Below, in pieces: positions 23,947-24,078 of a stretch of 24,078 bases of DNA. The notes under the pieces were generated by a model that was not told the DNA's origin, made no database searches, and was given only the letters and a program-made list of their open reading frames with translations. The position numbers and the translations under genes were made by a program. The first letter of the stretch is position 1, and every line of letters begins with the position of its first letter. This DNA is from CBDCFL01 sp050300875. Its GTDB lineage: Bacteria; Pseudomonadota; Alphaproteobacteria; Rhodobacterales; Rhodobacteraceae. Location of the stretch: NCBI GenBank assembly GCA_050300875.1, contig JBNKYL010000109.1:1-24078 (forward strand), given 5' to 3'.

Positions 23947-24078
23947 TGAACGAAGCCCGCAAACGCCCTTTCCTTCTGGGCCTGACCGGGTCGATCGGCA
24001 TGGGCAAGTCGACCACCGCCGCCATGTTTGCCACGCGCGGGGTCGCAACCTGGGATGCCGACGCCGCCGTCGCCCGCG
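23946..24078 (+). CDS. coaE: Dephospho-CoA kinase, 5' part only
   Basis: Catalyses the last step of CoA synthesis, phosphorylating the 3'-OH of dephospho-CoA. Only the first 44 codons are inside the window. They show the P-loop LGLTGSIGMGKSTTAAMF at residues 11-28 and the following WDADAAVAR, which fits the conserved aspartate region of CoaE. The ATG shares one base with the aroE stop (TGATG), so maf-aroE-coaE is a coupled operon. Confidence 0.92.
   Translation, partial: MNEARKRPFLLGLTGSIGMGKSTTAAMFATRGVATWDADAAVAR

Noticed and set aside
1..24078. Mobile elements, prophage, CRISPR arrays or defence systems
   Set aside because: No transposase, integrase, phage or Cas-like protein, no repeat-spacer array, and gene order is a conserved housekeeping core.

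Overview
The window looks like a stretch of an alphaproteobacterial chromosome, most likely from Rhodobacterales (Roseobacter/Paracoccaceae). The basis is the high GC content, the protein sequences, and a gene order typical of that group (hrcA-grpE next to rph-rdgB-hemW, and rho-mnmE-mnmG-rsmG-parA-parB next to maf-aroE-coaE). Nearly all of it is housekeeping DNA, tightly packed with 1-23 bp gene overlaps. I see no insertion sequence, prophage, CRISPR array, tRNA or rRNA.

Layout. 1-2365 (minus): hsp33 - CoA-pyrophosphatase-type NUDIX - CCA-adding enzyme, the last cut by the left edge. 2442-2891 (plus): a second NUDIX hydrolase. 2871-4154 (minus) and 4282-4620 (plus): a divergent signalling pair, a response regulator fused to a PP2C/SpoIIE-type phosphatase and a stand-alone Hpt protein. 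4688-6373 (plus): argG and a GNAT acetyltransferase. 6370-7089 (minus): a sulfotransferase-like P-loop protein. 7189-10562 (plus): msrA with a signal peptide, then mutS. 10540-12177 (minus): hrcA-grpE. 12295-14744 (plus): rph-rdgB-hemW. 14747-22094 (minus): hemJ, rho, mnmE, mnmG, rsmG, parA, parB. 22095-22516: a non-coding region that I read as the probable chromosomal replication origin. 22517-24078 (plus): maf, aroE, coaE, the last cut by the right edge.

The right third forms a coherent replication and segregation centre. Genes diverge from the candidate oriC. It holds AT-rich tracts, DnaA-box-like CACA motifs and a 12-bp direct repeat. Two perfect 16-bp parS palindromes lie 3.6-5.5 kb away inside mnmG and rsmG, and the ParA/ParB genes that act on them are just downstream. 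mnmE and mnmG together make the tRNA wobble-uridine modification enzyme, and rsmG methylates 16S rRNA.

The points most worth a second look are: (1) the aroE product, in its usual place, has lost most of the canonical shikimate-binding residues without any indel; (2) the candidate oriC; (3) strong hairpins that hide the ribosome-binding sites of mutS and argG; (4) one parS sequence read in two different frames by mnmG and rsmG; (5) an exported MsrA; (6) the phosphatase-response-regulator/Hpt pair. I found no clear sign of a wholly new multi-gene system.
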